A DNA stretch of 64,000 nt from Siphonodentalium dalli (lineage: Eukaryota; Mollusca; Scaphopoda; Gadilida; Siphonodentaliidae), in assembly GCA_032622095.1 (NCBI GenBank), contig CP136065.1, forward strand, positions 112,631,195-112,695,194, read 5' to 3'. The notes beneath the pieces were generated by a model. It was not told where the DNA came from. It made no database searches and saw nothing but the letters and a program-made list of their open reading frames with translations. This document shows, piece after piece, positions 1 through 10,178 of the stretch. Both the position numbers and the translations under genes were made by a program. Numbering within the stretch: the first letter of the stretch is position 1; each line of letters opens with the position of its first letter.

Positions 1-104
1 ATCTGTTCCACCTTCCACATTATTTTTCCAAATGAACACTTTACATAAAGTTGGCATTCGGAAGCTAGAATGCTCAATGTTTATGCATAAGCAGACCCAC
101 TGAG

Positions 105-245
105 ACCTCTGACAGGAACTACACTGCACTCTTGCATTCTCCAAAGGGAGCCTCACATATATAAGAGAATACATTGGCCTAACAATATTTACCTTGACAT
201 TGTAAGCCAGTGCATTATTTTACATATATGAGGTTCCCTAGCATG
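105..245. mobile_element. Partial copy of TTAA-flanked MITE (internal part)
   Basis: The segment carries the internal motifs (ATATATAAGAGAATACATTG, then CCTTGACATTGTAAGCCAGTG-like sequence, then a TATATGAGG arm) that recur in the complete TTAA-flanked copies at 28,319-28,564 and 33,800-34,012. The terminal TTAACCC is not visible here, so this is a truncated or diverged copy. No coding potential. Confidence 0.55.
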
Positions 246-287
246 GTGGGTCGAGGGGGTCCTGGGCAAACGTTAAACCCACAGGTA

Positions 288-496
288 CAGTAATGCCCTA
301 AGTAATCGACTCCTTAACCATAGCAGAATTATGGGTAACTTTTCAGGATTTAGTCGGAAATATGGCTTGTTGCCATTCATCGGAAAGCTCTCAGGGCTTT
401 CCGATGAATGGCAACAAGCCATATTTCCGACTAAATCCTGAAAAGTTACCCATAATTCTGCTGTGGTTAAGGAGTAGATTATTTTGGGCATTACTG
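288..496. mobile_element. Palindromic MITE, TA target duplication (copy 1, full length)
   Basis: A 209-bp foldback: the left arm (starting CAGTAATGCCC) and the right arm (ending GGGCATTACTG) are near-perfect inverted copies around a short centre near position 393. The element is flanked by TA on both sides (286-287 and 497-498). TA duplication plus a CAGT terminus fits a Tc1/mariner-type non-autonomous element; the superfamily is inferred from these two features. Three relatives lie at 27,740, 35,098 and 36,598. The small ORFs across it are by-products of the palindrome. Confidence 0.85.
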
Positions 497-499
497 TAT

Positions 500-1015
500 T
501 AAGTACTGTGAATGAGGACACAGAATTCATGGGTGAAATTGAGTCCATGTTCTAGAGCATTCGGACCTCCACAACATTTAGCTCCACACAACAAATCAAA
601 TACCAAGAACAGACCAAGAACGCTGACATCATGTTCATCTCTGGAAACCCGGGATCACAAGTCATTAGCACCAATCAGAATTCACTCTAAGATGAAAGCG
701 TCTAATCAAAACTTGTCGACTATGATAAACTCAATGTGTCAGTATGACTATGATTGTCTGTTTACACATACTGGATCAAACCCTGGTCAAACTACATTCC
801 ATGCTATGACCCTTTGAATGACCGAGTGACTCAAGGTCACTGATAAGAGACACTGTTGTACAATGTATAAGCCGAGTGAAGCCAATGTGAATCAACAGTG
901 CAAAAAAAATTTCAACCTCAATCAATATCACACACACTGTATCAACTGAATCTCATCATGCTGTTATATGCTAGCAAGGTAAACAGAAATATGACCCTCA
1001 GGGGACAAATCCTGA
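500..1015. other. Non-coding stretch, nothing recognised
   Basis: AT-rich sequence between the palindromic MITE and the AAGTGT array. The only open frame (about 100 codons from 512) starts inside the MITE arm and has no recognisable motif. Confidence 0.5.
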
Positions 1016-1037
1016 GTTTAGTGTGCCTCCCTTACAT

Positions 1038-1400
1038 TTCCCAAGTGTGTTATAAGTGTCAAATAAGTGTTGCATAAGTGTAGGAAAATTTTTCCTCTAA
1101 GTGTGCACTTACAACCAAGTGTACAAGTCCAACAGTGGCAGTAAGTGTAGTGCAAGTGTAACATAAGTGTACAGTAAGTGTACGTTCCAACTATGTAAAT
1201 GAGGTGAGTGTCATATAAGTGTATGATTCTAAAGTGTGGTATAAGTGTATGTTGGCAAGTGTAATATAAGTGTATAATAATTGCAAGTGTTTTATAAGTG
1301 TAAGTTCTGAATGGGGTTGTAAGTGTATTGTAAGTGTACAATGGTGATTGTGATGCAAGTGTGTTATATAAGTGAAATATTAGTAAAATAAGTGTATATC
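1038..1400 (+). repeat. AAGTGT motif array 1 (11-bp phased)
   Basis: I count 21 copies of AAGTGT in about 360 bp, mostly as TAAGTGT and nearly all on the same strand. Many neighbours are exactly 11 bp apart, for example the runs beginning near 1,042, 1,144 and 1,230. The sequence between motifs is not conserved, so this is not an ordinary tandem repeat. A sister array lies at 3,330-3,712. The core resembles the NK2-class homeodomain site (TNAAGTG), which is general knowledge; any binding here is speculation. Confidence 0.8.
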
Positions 1401-1983
1401 ATAGATGGGCATGCACATATTCAATTTCACTATCAAAGATGGCAATTGATGCATTAATCAAGGGAATCACATTCACAATGATTTAGACTGATAAAATACT
1501 TTATTATATTATATTAATAATGTTTTATTATAATTATATAAATCATCTATCAATTAGGTTCCTTGGCTCAATAAATATATTTCATAAATCTGGTGCTGAT
1601 ATGCGACGTTTGAATGAGCTGTCCAAAGTATCTTCAAGCTTGTCTCTTCCCGTTAGTCTTTACTCCACTTATGTCATGATGTCCATGTCATATTCAGTAC
1701 GATGTCCCATTTAAAGCATGCAGTGCCTGCTGTGGGATGTTTAGTTTAGCACGGAGAGTGAGAGAAATTTGCAAACGTTGGCATGACCGATTCCAGTTTT
1801 TTTTTGCCAAAAAAGCTGTAAGTGAGTCATTTTTTTCTTGTTCTGATGTCACATTGTCTCTGAGATGATCCAAATTCCAATGTGCTCTGTGTGCAGTGAG
1901 TCTACCCCTCCACCAAAATTAGTTTTGTCCGGTATCACAAGCATTTGGACAAGACGTCAATATGATTGAAATTGAATCCGTGA

Positions 1984-2092
1984 TCAGTCCTCTTGGCGAG
2001 TCTTGCCAACATTGGGCAACAATGAAACATGCGAGAGATCAATCACTGAATCAGCTGGACGACAGCCATCACTCTCCGATTGAGAATTATCA
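1984..2092 (-). CDS. Candidate terminal exon, divergent small gene (minus strand)
   Basis: Reading the minus strand from an ACAAG acceptor-like junction at 2,093, an open frame of about 36 codons (starting DNSQSESDGCRPADSV) ends at a TGA at 1,986-1,984. Its codon use looks coding. It could be a downstream exon of the gene starting at 2,372. However, joining it directly to the candidate donor at 2,293 does not keep the frame, so another exon, a different junction or no relation at all are possible. No family recognised. Confidence 0.3.
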
Positions 2093-2293
2093 CTTGTAAA
2101 TAAATGTATGTTGTATATCTGAATTTAGAGCACGTTTCCATCGGTTATAATCTGTATGCATCCAGACCCAGTGTGACTTTACTGTTGACATTTAATTTCT
2201 CAATGTCATCGTGTCATTGTAGGATCACCGGTGGAATTGGGAACAAACTTCGCCTATTTGCGTAATTATTTGCCGAATTCAGCCTCCTACCAC

Positions 2294-2372
2294 CTGTTCT
2301 ATCTCTAGTGTGTTTAGTTCCTTTCTTCTTTTTGCCAAATTGTTGAATTGTTTTGGCTTTTCTCGCCGTCAT
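2294..2372 (-). CDS. Candidate first exon of basic protein (minus strand)
   Basis: On the minus strand an ATG at 2,372 in good Kozak context (A at -3) opens a very basic peptide, MTARKAKTIQQFGKKKKG, followed by TKHTRDRT. A CAG|GTGGTA donor-like site closes the exon at 2,294. Read without splicing, the frame stays open for 52 codons to a stop near 2,214. The KTIQQF stretch is loosely like a PCNA-interacting (PIP) motif, but one aromatic residue is missing, so I do not assign function. It lies divergently from the ATG at 2,563 across a promoter-like region. Confidence 0.35.
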
Positions 2373-2439
2373 TTTCGTAAATGAAAGCTGTTGTCAAATA
2401 AAATGCAGATGAAATTTAAATTTGATTTCTTGACCGCCG

Positions 2440-2560
2440 AATGACCGGAATGTGGTCTGCGCATGCGCATGTAGTCACCGTCACAGTCACGTGTTAGCTT
2501 TTAGCCAATCGTATGCTCAGTTCTAGGATATCACTTGATTTAGACAGGGATTTCCCCATA
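2440..2560. promoter_or_regulatory. Candidate bidirectional promoter: NRF1-like, CACGTG and CCAAT sites
   Basis: Within about 50 bp lie a palindromic TGCGCATGCGCA at 2,458-2,469 (a match to the NRF1 consensus), a CACGTG E-box at 2,488-2,493 and a CCAAT box at 2,505-2,509. This cluster sits between divergent ATGs at 2,372 (-) and 2,563 (+), about 190 bp apart, the usual spacing of animal bidirectional housekeeping promoters. The motifs are directly visible; promoter function is inferred. The same NRF1-like palindrome also occurs inside transposons in this window, so it is not proof on its own. Confidence 0.5.
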
Positions 2561-2562
2561 AA

Positions 2563-2781
2563 ATGATGACATTAGAGGACAATGTTTACACACAGCGAGA
2601 TGGGATTAAATTCCCCATACACGAACACGTGGGCAGAAAGCCGCAAGCATTTACTTTGGGAGATTTACAGTGGGTCGATAATCACACGTATATACAGTTA
2701 AACTTTGTTATTTTTGATACATTTTACGTTAAATTAAAAACAGATAGCAGGTACATATACATACTTCTCCGAGAATGTTAA
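2563..2781 (+). CDS. Candidate first coding exon, unknown protein
   Basis: An ATG at 2,563 with A at -3 opens a 72-codon frame whose first part (MMTLEDNVYTQRDGIK, later HEHVGRKPQAFTLGDL) has coding-like composition. The GTATAT at 2,688 and the CAG|GTACAT near 2,750 are both possible splice donors, so the true exon may be shorter than the open frame. The frame then becomes AT-rich and reaches a stop at 2,781. It begins 50-100 bp downstream of NRF1, E-box and CCAAT motifs. No domain recognised; downstream exons are not visible. Confidence 0.4.
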   Translation: MMTLEDNVYTQRDGIKFPIHEHVGRKPQAFTLGDLQWVDNHTYIQLNFVIFDTFYVKLKTDSRYIYILLREC

Positions 2782-2784
2782 AAT

Positions 2785-3325
2785 CAATTTTTATCTGTTC
2801 ATCATTATTTTATTGTCACGAAATTACGCTAACTATCGAAGTTTTGCCATAAAAAAACCCCGATAAAAATAATTCTATAATTTGGGAGTATTGCACGTCA
2901 AAATTACGGGTTTAGAAACGATTTATATTATACTTAATTCTGATCTGCGTCGTCAAACTACTATCATACAACATTTCTATATTTGTAATGGCCATTTTTT
3001 GACTGCAGGTGTGTTTGGAAACACAATCATTGAAGCTTTCATATACGCCAATTTCAATATACGTGATAGCGACCAATTTTCATTGTTTCTATGACAAACA
3101 TTTTGCAGTTAATAAATTGTAGATATACATACTCATATATCTTTATTTTAGCACAAAAGATTCATAAAATTTATTACTATCGGAATATAAATAACAGAAA
3201 AACGAAATACCGGTAATTTCAAAATTGAATTTCAAAATTGAAAAAGTTCATATTTAATATAAGACGGCAATTATATAGTACAAATGTGCGAGGCTCTGAG
3301 TAGTATTCCTGAACATATCCATATC
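2785..3325. other. AT-rich non-coding stretch
   Basis: No repeat family, gene or motif array recognised. It would be intron if the exon at 2,563 is real. Confidence 0.4.
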
Positions 3326-3329
3326 AAAG

Positions 3330-3712
3330 TTTGATAAGTGTGGTATAAGTGTTGATAAATTTTTCCAAAGTTCCATAAGTGTACCTTTAAGTGTGGGGCA
3401 GTGTTCCCAAAACATTTAAAAAGTATAAGTATCATCAGTGTGTCATAAGTGTAGAGAGAACTTTTCAAAGTACCATAAGTGTAGCTGTAAGTGTGGGCAG
3501 CATGCTCAAAGATTTTCAAAGTCTCAAAAGTGTAGAGCAAGTGTACACTTATTACAACACTTACATTACACTTACGAAATAAGTGTACATTTCGAAAAAA
3601 GTGAGTGTGGTACAAGTGTATACTGAATTAAAAAAACAAAAGCTACAAGTGTACTATAAGTGTATACCTGAACTACACTTACAATGATAGTGTACACTTA
3701 GAAAATATAAGG
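3330..3712. repeat. AAGTGT motif array 2 (mixed orientation)
   Basis: Thirteen AAGTGT and five reverse-complement ACACTT copies in about 380 bp, again often 11-12 bp apart (for example near 3,337 and 3,651). Unlike array 1, it includes inverted motifs at about 3,543-3,580 and 3,675-3,700, so short hairpins can form. The two arrays lie 2 kb apart on either side of the candidate promoter. Confidence 0.75.
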
Positions 3713-3727
3713 GCTGTCATTTGCAGA

Positions 3728-4128
3728 ATGAGGTCCCCAGGGGGTGAATTTAAAGATGCTATCCCACATAGTGGGCCACCATCACTAAATTCACCCTCCG
3801 GGGACCTCATTTTGCTCAGGCCTCATCTTCTTTGGAAAGATTCTTTATTATCAAATTTCTATAGAAACTTCTTCACATAGATTCTGTTTATTTTTTAGTT
3901 TAGTTTCTCTATATCTCCAAATTGGCAGATGACACATTTCATAATCGAGGTTCCCAATGGGTGTACATCACAATATTCACCATTTGGGAATTTCAATCTG
4001 AGTCTGTGTCTCCCATAGAAGATGAGGCCATGCAGAATGAGGTCCCAAGAGGGTGAATTTGGTGATGCTGGCCCACTGTGTGGGATAGCATCATTAAATT
4101 CACCATCTGGGGACCTCATTCTGCAAAT
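3728..4128. mobile_element. Pair of hairpin elements with GAGGTCCC ends and shared spacer
   Basis: Two hairpins of about 90 bp (3,728-3,815 and 4,031-4,128) have arms that start AATGAGGTCCC and end GGGACCTCATT; their loops are related to each other. Between them lies a spacer (about 3,895-4,030) that recurs at 8,400-8,550 next to a single GAGGTA end. This looks like a composite or tandemly arranged MITE family. Superfamily not determined. Confidence 0.6.
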
Positions 4129-4129
4129 G

Positions 4130-5390
4130 CTTGCTCAGGTCGGAGATCTGTCTGGATATTTTTGCATTTATAGGAACATGATAAGTAGAAAAAATTGCAT
4201 CATCATCTGAAGGTTTCAGATGTATAGGTGAGAACAGCTGTGTCTGATGAAATATGAATGTCAATATCAACCTATGAATGCCAATAAGCAAATAAATACA
4301 CAACTGACCCTAAGTGGTTTATAATATACATGACCCTTTATTTCCTGAATGGATTTCACCCTTCGATTCTAAAGTATACACTGGAATGGGCTATTCTTCA
4401 ACTGCAGGGATGTTCTGACAATGTATGCAGACGACATGTAGAGTAACATCCAATAGACTCTTGGCACATGTATGGACATAGACGTGTACAGGTAATAAGT
4501 TCAATAAGGCTATTTGTTGACATATTATCTGAACATCCCTTCAGTGGGTTATTCAAGCCTTCAAATAATGTGACTGTCAGCTATCGAACTGGCAAATGAT
4601 GATGTTAACAGTCCCAGGGCAAAGGTCATGCGTGAAAACACACCGGTGAAAGATGTACATGGCAAGAATGCTTTATTCAAAAATGACACAATCGATGCTA
4701 TATGGATGTCGGTATCGACATACAAAATTCGCCATGAAAAATGCAACACATGATAACAGAGATGCGTTATCTTATTCTGCAAGTGGTTGGTGAACTCCAT
4801 GCGGCCAGGATATTGGATGACTGGTTGATGTTCCTTCAACAGTAACAGTTATCGTTGGGACGATTTCCCATGGACAACATCGTTTGACGGACAGAAAACA
4901 AATAGGCCTGAATAATTATACGGTAAGTTAATCATCAAAGAAGTGGAACAGCAAAGAAGTGATCATGGAAACAAAAATCGTCTAAGAAGTGGGAAATTTT
5001 GGTGAAATTGCCATGAATTTTTCACATGGTAGCAGTTGTATGAACATGCTAATGAATGGTGCGGTACACAATTATTATAATTCTGAAGATTCCATTACGA
5101 TATTTCAGCTGGTTTGCAAGAAATTAACTGACATTTCTCCATTGCACACGAATTAGATGATATGACACTTGAGAGCAAATGAGAGTGAAATAACAGTTCG
5201 ACACGAGCTGTATTCATTTATCATCCTCAAAATGACCAAAATACATATTAACAAACTCGCCTGCCAGCCATTATTTCTCGTTTTTTCAACTTCCAAAGAT
5301 CGGAATCGAAGGATAAGGACACAATCAAAATCGAAGTGGAACATAAAACGGGACAGGAATGATCTTCGTGGAACAGATGAGCAACAGTGC
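4130..5390. other. Non-coding stretch, nothing recognised
   Basis: AT-rich sequence with only short open frames and no recognisable motif. It contains a short run of AAGAAGTGG-like repeats near 4,935-4,990. Confidence 0.4.
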
Positions 5391-5400
5391 ATGAGTCCTG

Positions 5401-6507
5401 TAGGGTCCTGCGAATATTCGATATTCGATTCGAGATTCGATTCGAAAGTCAAATTCGATTCGAATTCGAGTCGAAATTGCCAACTCGAAATTTCGAATAT
5501 ACACTGACGGAAAAGTATAGGCAGTTTACGGACATGTACACATGTCGATCTTAGCTGTTTCTGTGCCATTTAATTCCAGAAAATTATATATATGCACCTT
5601 ACAATTCTTCGAATGTTCGCATGATATTAAATATAAGTATAGCCAACAATTAGCCACTATAGGACGACTAAATACGTCTGAATTCTAGCTTTGAACATGG
5701 TAGCCAAAAGCTCGAAGATCGCCGATGGACCGACGACGCGCGTAAATTATAATAGCTATGAGACTGAGCAACCGCTAGTGTTATCTGCTATCTATCAGTC
5801 TCAGATTCCGCGTCATCTAATATCGCTGAGAATGTAGACAACATGTGTTCCCTGGCGAAAAGTGCATTTTGGCGGTGTTTTTCTTTACTGACTCTCATGC
5901 AGTTTCGGAACGTTCTTTGACACTTGACAAAATGTGGTCCGTTATTCATGTTTTTTTAAACATGACAAAGCTGCAGGCAGTGCAGGGACTTACACGTGTG
6001 ATGAATGCAACATGGTGTATAAATCGCAAGCATCTGGGACAACCACCCATCTATGGAATCGTATGTCCAAGAAGCATCCAGCACTACATAAACAGGCTAC
6101 CATGCGACTGTTGTTGCATCTTTAAGTTTATAACAATGGGTGTTTCCGAATGCCGATTTGCAATTTTGAATATACATGTAAATTGTACAAATTTCGCGTG
6201 ATTTTAGTTCCGAATGAACCGTTTAGTGGTTATATATTAATCATCGTGACGGCCGCATGGACGTTTTAATCTGTTCTTTTTCTCGACAATTGTCAATTGA
6301 AATTAATAGTATCGCAAATGACGGTTCATCGCCACGTAAGTTATGATGGAACTTCATGCATGTAGTTCATAAAACGTATCACAAATCATCTAATCGTTGA
6401 AAAAACATGTCTAATTGAGAATGCAACACACAGGTATGATTCGATTCGATATTCGATTCGATTTCGTGAATTCGATTCGATCAAAATCTCCAATTCGCAG
6501 GACCCTA
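5401..6507 (+). mobile_element. Non-autonomous hAT element with 8-bp target duplication
   Basis: The 1,107-bp element has terminal inverted repeats TAGGGTCCTGCGAAT / ATTCGCAGGACCCTA and is flanked by an exact 8-bp direct repeat GAGTCCTG (5,393-5,400 and 6,508-6,515), the hallmark of hAT insertion. The subterminal regions are dense in GATTCGATTC-type repeats, probably transposase-binding arrays. Inside at 5,934-6,125 is a BED zinc-finger remnant, the usual N-terminal domain of hAT transposases. The catalytic part of the transposase is missing, so movement would need a transposase in trans. The related orphan end at 25,370-25,471 has similar GGTTCGAT-type subterminal repeats. Confidence 0.9.
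5934..6125 (+). pseudogene. BED zinc-finger remnant of hAT transposase
   Basis: A 63-codon frame contains YTCDECNMVYK, then THLWNRMSKKHPALH. This gives the C-x2-C ... H-x(n)-H arrangement of BED fingers (Cys pair about residues 23-26, His at about 40 and 49). A frameshift just upstream probably separates it from the rest of the domain, since an MWSV-type start lies in another frame at about 5,931. The catalytic RNase H-like domain is absent. In autonomous hAT elements this domain binds the element ends. Confidence 0.7.
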
Positions 6508-6639
6508 GAGTCCTGTCTTATCTACACATGTATTGTCTTAATATACCATGTCTGTAATTTGTATTATACCATTTTTTTTCTTTTGTTATTTATCTTTTAT
6601 TTGGTACTTTATTGAAAAAAGTAATTAATCAATAATGAG

Positions 6640-6775
6640 TTGGTCGTGCTTCGATAGTCTTAGGAACAACGTCAATACATTCCGATTTTCTATAAACCAA
6701 ACACCTCTCTAAACCGAACAGAAGGGCCGGTCCAAAGGTTGTTCCACTATTCGGTTTGGAGAGGTTTTACTGTTC
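6640..6775. mobile_element. Possible mariner/pogo-type MITE remnant
   Basis: The segment has an inverted pair CTCTCTAAACCGAA / TTCGGTTTGGAGAG around a short spacer and finishes GAGGTTTTACTG, a sequence style seen at ends of Tc1/mariner-pogo MITEs. The matching left terminus and a TA duplication are not clear. Confidence 0.3.
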
Positions 6776-6987
6776 ATGTATCTACTATTTGACATATAAA
6801 AGGCATTTATCTTACAACATGCTGCAGTCTGTAAACCAGATGATTTTGACAGAGCTAAAGCTCAGAATAGATCTAAGCCTATAATATATAAGTCATGTTT
6901 ACAGACTAAGAAACATGCTAGTTAAAATAATATACAGCATCTTCGGTTCTGAATCTGAGAGCCGTCATATAGGTATCCCTTAAAGGA

Positions 6988-7334
6988 ATGGATGGCCTTC
7001 GCATTGGTTATTGCATGCTGTTAAAATAGTCACATACAGTAAAACTGCCATAAACAGAAAGACTATTAAAATATAGACAGACCTTGTTCTTATACCAATC
7101 ATAAATATCGCCTAAATAATATGTTATTGTCAAGTTTGTAGGCTTTTTTATGTTACAGAACCTGGATTTTGTTTACATAACACAGCATACTAACTTGACA
7201 ATAACATACTATTTAGGCAATATTTATGATTGGTATAAGAACAATCTATGTCTATATATTAATCTTCTTTCTGTTTATGGCAGCTTTAATGTGTGTGACT
7301 ATTTTAACAGCATACCCACCATGAAGGCCATCCA
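6988..7334. mobile_element. Foldback element, ends ATGGATGGCCTTCG
   Basis: A 347-bp foldback: arm 6,988-7,142 is an inverted copy of arm about 7,183-7,334, with termini ATGGATGGCCTTCG and GAAGGCCATCCAT. The loop is about 40 bp. A relative with the same termini and shared internal sequence spans about 30,505-31,103. No clear target duplication. The 63- and 78-codon frames inside are palindrome by-products. Confidence 0.7.
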
Positions 7335-7339
7335 TGCCT

Positions 7340-8395
7340 AAATAGATCGAAAACTTCAAAACTGCAGTAATTGTTTGTCCTAGAATTAAACTTCTTAATA
7401 ACTTACAGCCTGAGAAAAACCTCAGATATATGGTACAGTCCTGGAACTCCAGTAAATTGAGCAAGAGAGAAGCAGATGAATCACTCAAGGTATCTTAATG
7501 TGAAACAAGTAAAGCCGGAGTTTGAACATCACACATGCTCTATAGTGGACTAATAGGAAATCAAGCTAATTATAGGAGCCACATATCTCAGGTATGCACA
7601 CCTCACTGCATCCATATCATTTTATAAATCCTGATATAATACACTACATCGAGATGTAACTAATATTACTTGGCTCATTAGGTCGATTGAGTACATATGT
7701 GAGAATTTCAATATTACCCAAGGCAAAATCAATTCATCTTCAGGATTGATTTGTGTCAAAGAGAAACAATTGTGAATGATGCCAGAACAAACTAAGAGCA
7801 ATGAGACTCTCCTGGGGGTCCTCAGTATCCTAGTCAGAACGGCTAAATTGTTCAACTTTTCATGGTTCCATTAATTTAAACATATTTTATTTATATATCA
7901 AGCGTGATACAAAAGGAATTGGAGACAAATTGTCCAGAAAATTACTTAGCTCCTCTCCCGGTTTACAATAATTTTATACATACTTTAACAAAATAGTGTA
8001 GATAAATAAAAGAAAATCATAATAGGATAAACATATTTACATTAACAGGGAGTGTGTAAGGGGGTTTGGGGTGGGAGGTGCCAAAACAGTCTGTCGCTAA
8101 TTTGTTTTTGGTGGCTATTATCAAATACTGGTTCGAATCTTTTAGTCTCAGTTATAAATCGATGAACTGTCTTGAAGAGAATTTTATTTCTTCTAATCGA
8201 GGTGTTGGGAGTTCCGAAAAGTAAATTGTTTTTATATGTGTAATAATCAGTCCTTCTTGGTTTCATTGACTTGGGTTGTCACAACATATGAATGCTGATT
8301 TGGGTACCAAGGATTTCTGAACGGTGATTAGAGGGGAACCAACTCTCCATATGTTTGTTGGTTTATTTAGAAACTGCATGAGAAATTTCTTTCTC
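7340..8395. other. Non-coding stretch, nothing recognised
   Basis: AT-rich, with only short open frames on both strands and no domain or repeat family I can name. Confidence 0.4.
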
Positions 8396-8397
8396 TT

Positions 8398-8552
8398 TTT
8401 TAGTTTAGTTTCTCTAAATCCCCAAATTGGCAAATGACAATATATTATCGAGGTGCCCAATAGATACACATCATCATATTCAACATCTGGGAACTTAAAT
8501 CTGTGTCCAGATCTCCCATAACAGATGAGGCCATGCTAAATGAGGTATCCCC
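8398..8552. repeat. Dispersed repeat shared with 3,895-4,045
   Basis: The sequence from TAGTTTAGTTTCTCTAAATC to ATGAGGCCATGCTAAATGAG is a diverged copy of the spacer and right hairpin start at 3,895-4,045. The hairpin itself is missing here. Confidence 0.6.
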
Positions 8553-8692
8553 TGTGGTCTAAAAAATACGACTGTTTACGTTTGTGGTGGCTGGGAATGG
8601 CTCTATTCATCAGTGATTTGACAGATCTAATGATTTGCGAGAAAGCATGTGACATCACACCATACCTTTAGAAATCCGACAGTATTTTCTCA

Positions 8693-8872
8693 ATGTGGCG
8701 GAGAACAAGATTTTGCCGGTTTCTGAGTCTGACAGTGACAATTCTTCCATACCTGTCTGATTCATCTTCAAAAGAGATTTTAGTTTCGACAGTGGGAGTG
8801 TACATGTACGAGCTGGAATTACCAGAAACTAAGTTTGATATGAGGCCACCCAATGAACCAGACCTTGAATAA
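8693..8872 (+). CDS. Candidate small ORF or exon, 59 codons, basic N-terminus
   Basis: An ATG at 8,693 opens a 59-residue frame: a basic start (MWRRTRFCRF), a moderately hydrophobic stretch (LSLTVTILPYL) and a polar tail rich in E, P and D (ELELPETKFDMRPPNEPDLE) before TAA. The order resembles a signal-anchor N-terminus, but the hydrophobic segment is short. GTGAGT at about 8,920 on the same strand would be a good donor but lies after the stop. Opposite-strand frames exist over the same bases. No family recognised; chance ORF remains likely. Confidence 0.25.
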   Translation: MWRRTRFCRFLSLTVTILPYLSDSSSKEILVSTVGVYMYELELPETKFDMRPPNEPDLE

Positions 8873-8874
8873 TG

Positions 8875-9440
8875 AAGAGATAAACATCGCCAGCTGATCG
8901 CGTCTGAGAAGAAGTCTGGTGAGTGAGATTCCTACTCCCTCCAAACTGTCATGAAGTGTGAAAACATGTGAACCTTCGAACATAACATTGAAACAAATAC
9001 TAGCAAGAACCCCCTTTATACGAGCTGGCATGTATAATAATCATATGCATGTGGTGCATACCCAATATAGCGAAAATATGAACTCTAATTCAAGGAAAGT
9101 GTGTGTGTCTGCTTGAAGTGTCAGTCTAAAAATAACGTAAATTTTGTCAAGTATTGAAATTCTTGACTTGCTCATCGAGTCATGGATTAAGATTGTATTC
9201 AGTTATCAGTATGCACTGGCTCAAAAAAATAAAATTTGCCAAACATGAGCTAACTTTCAATGTGATTTTGATTTTATATTTAGCCAAATTGTAACATTAA
9301 AATTACGCTAGGTAAACAAGATTTTACGATGGCAGATTGCCACATTGTCAATACATTTGTCCAAATCTATGCAGGGTTTACCTCCCTTTTTAATTCGGTA
9401 AGGAAGTATAACTGGTGCGCTCCGGTAGAGATTGACATTT
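8875..9440. other. Non-coding stretch, nothing recognised
   Basis: AT-rich, no motif or repeat family recognised. Confidence 0.4.
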
Positions 9441-9444
9441 GTCC

Positions 9445-9680
9445 AAGAAATATTATCTCGAAATCTCAACATTATCTTGACATACACATCTCGAGATCTC
9501 GACATACGAGCCTCAAGATCTGAACATATTACAAGTATCTCGATATATTATTTTAATATCTCAACATCTATTCTCGAGATCTCGACATATTATTAGTCTC
9601 GACATATAATCTCGAGATAATATGTTAACATCTCAAGGTACGTTTGTTGAGATCTCTAGATAATATCTCGGTGGAAAATT
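9445..9680. repeat. CTCGAGATCTCGACATA degenerate array
   Basis: About ten degenerate copies of a unit like TCTCGAGATCTCGACATAT, itself partly palindromic (CTCGAG, AGATCT), in about 230 bp. Copies vary in spacing. The array stops about 35 bp before the left end of DIRS element A. Function unknown. Confidence 0.7.
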
Positions 9681-9726
9681 ATTAACCATGTCGCAATCAG
9701 CCATGTAAGATCAATTTTATTTCGTA

Positions 9727-9900
9727 ACGACTTATTCAAACCAGATACAATTAGGATTTCAATCCAGCGTGTCCCTTTAATCGCAATATATATATATAGA
9801 AGCATTTTTTCGTTATGCGCATGCGCAACGAAACTTCTAGATTCTAACTCTCGTGGAACAAGATTCCATGAGACATCCCATCTTCAATTTCGGCGTCCAC
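9727..9900 (+). repeat. Left inverted terminal repeat of DIRS A
   Basis: It pairs with 14,643-14,815 in inverted orientation at about 96% identity by eye. It contains an NRF1-like TGCGCATGCGCA at 9,816-9,827 and an (AT)n run, so it could serve as the element's promoter. Confidence 0.85.
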
Positions 9901-10178
9901 CATTAAACATCGCAATTTGACTTGCTCCGTTATTTTGAAACGGAATTAGTGTTTTTAACACGCTATTAAGGAATGGAACTAACTCCGAACTGCTTGAAAT
10001 GTGACAATAAGGAACAAACGTTCGCGACGATGAAATTCTCCCTTCACTTCCGGCTTCAAAATCAAAGATGAAACTTGAAGTTGAAACGTGTTTTTAAAAG
10101 AGTTAATGACCGTTTCACGACAGTTAATTGTCACAGCAATCTTCCGATTGAAACATGAAATCTCACCTTGGAGATGAC

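Noticed and set aside
1018-1341. 107-codon minus-strand frame over the AAGTGT array, rich in T, H and Y
   Set aside because: The composition is a direct result of the AAGTGT motif array, with no start context or homology.
1038-3712. CRISPR-like arrays
   Set aside because: Regularly spaced short motifs exist, but the repeats are only 6-7 bp, the spacers are about 5 bp and the sequence is eukaryotic.
8119-8140. GGTTCGAATC-like tRNA T-arm match
   Set aside because: No acceptor stem, anticodon arm or A box around it; no tRNA can be folded.
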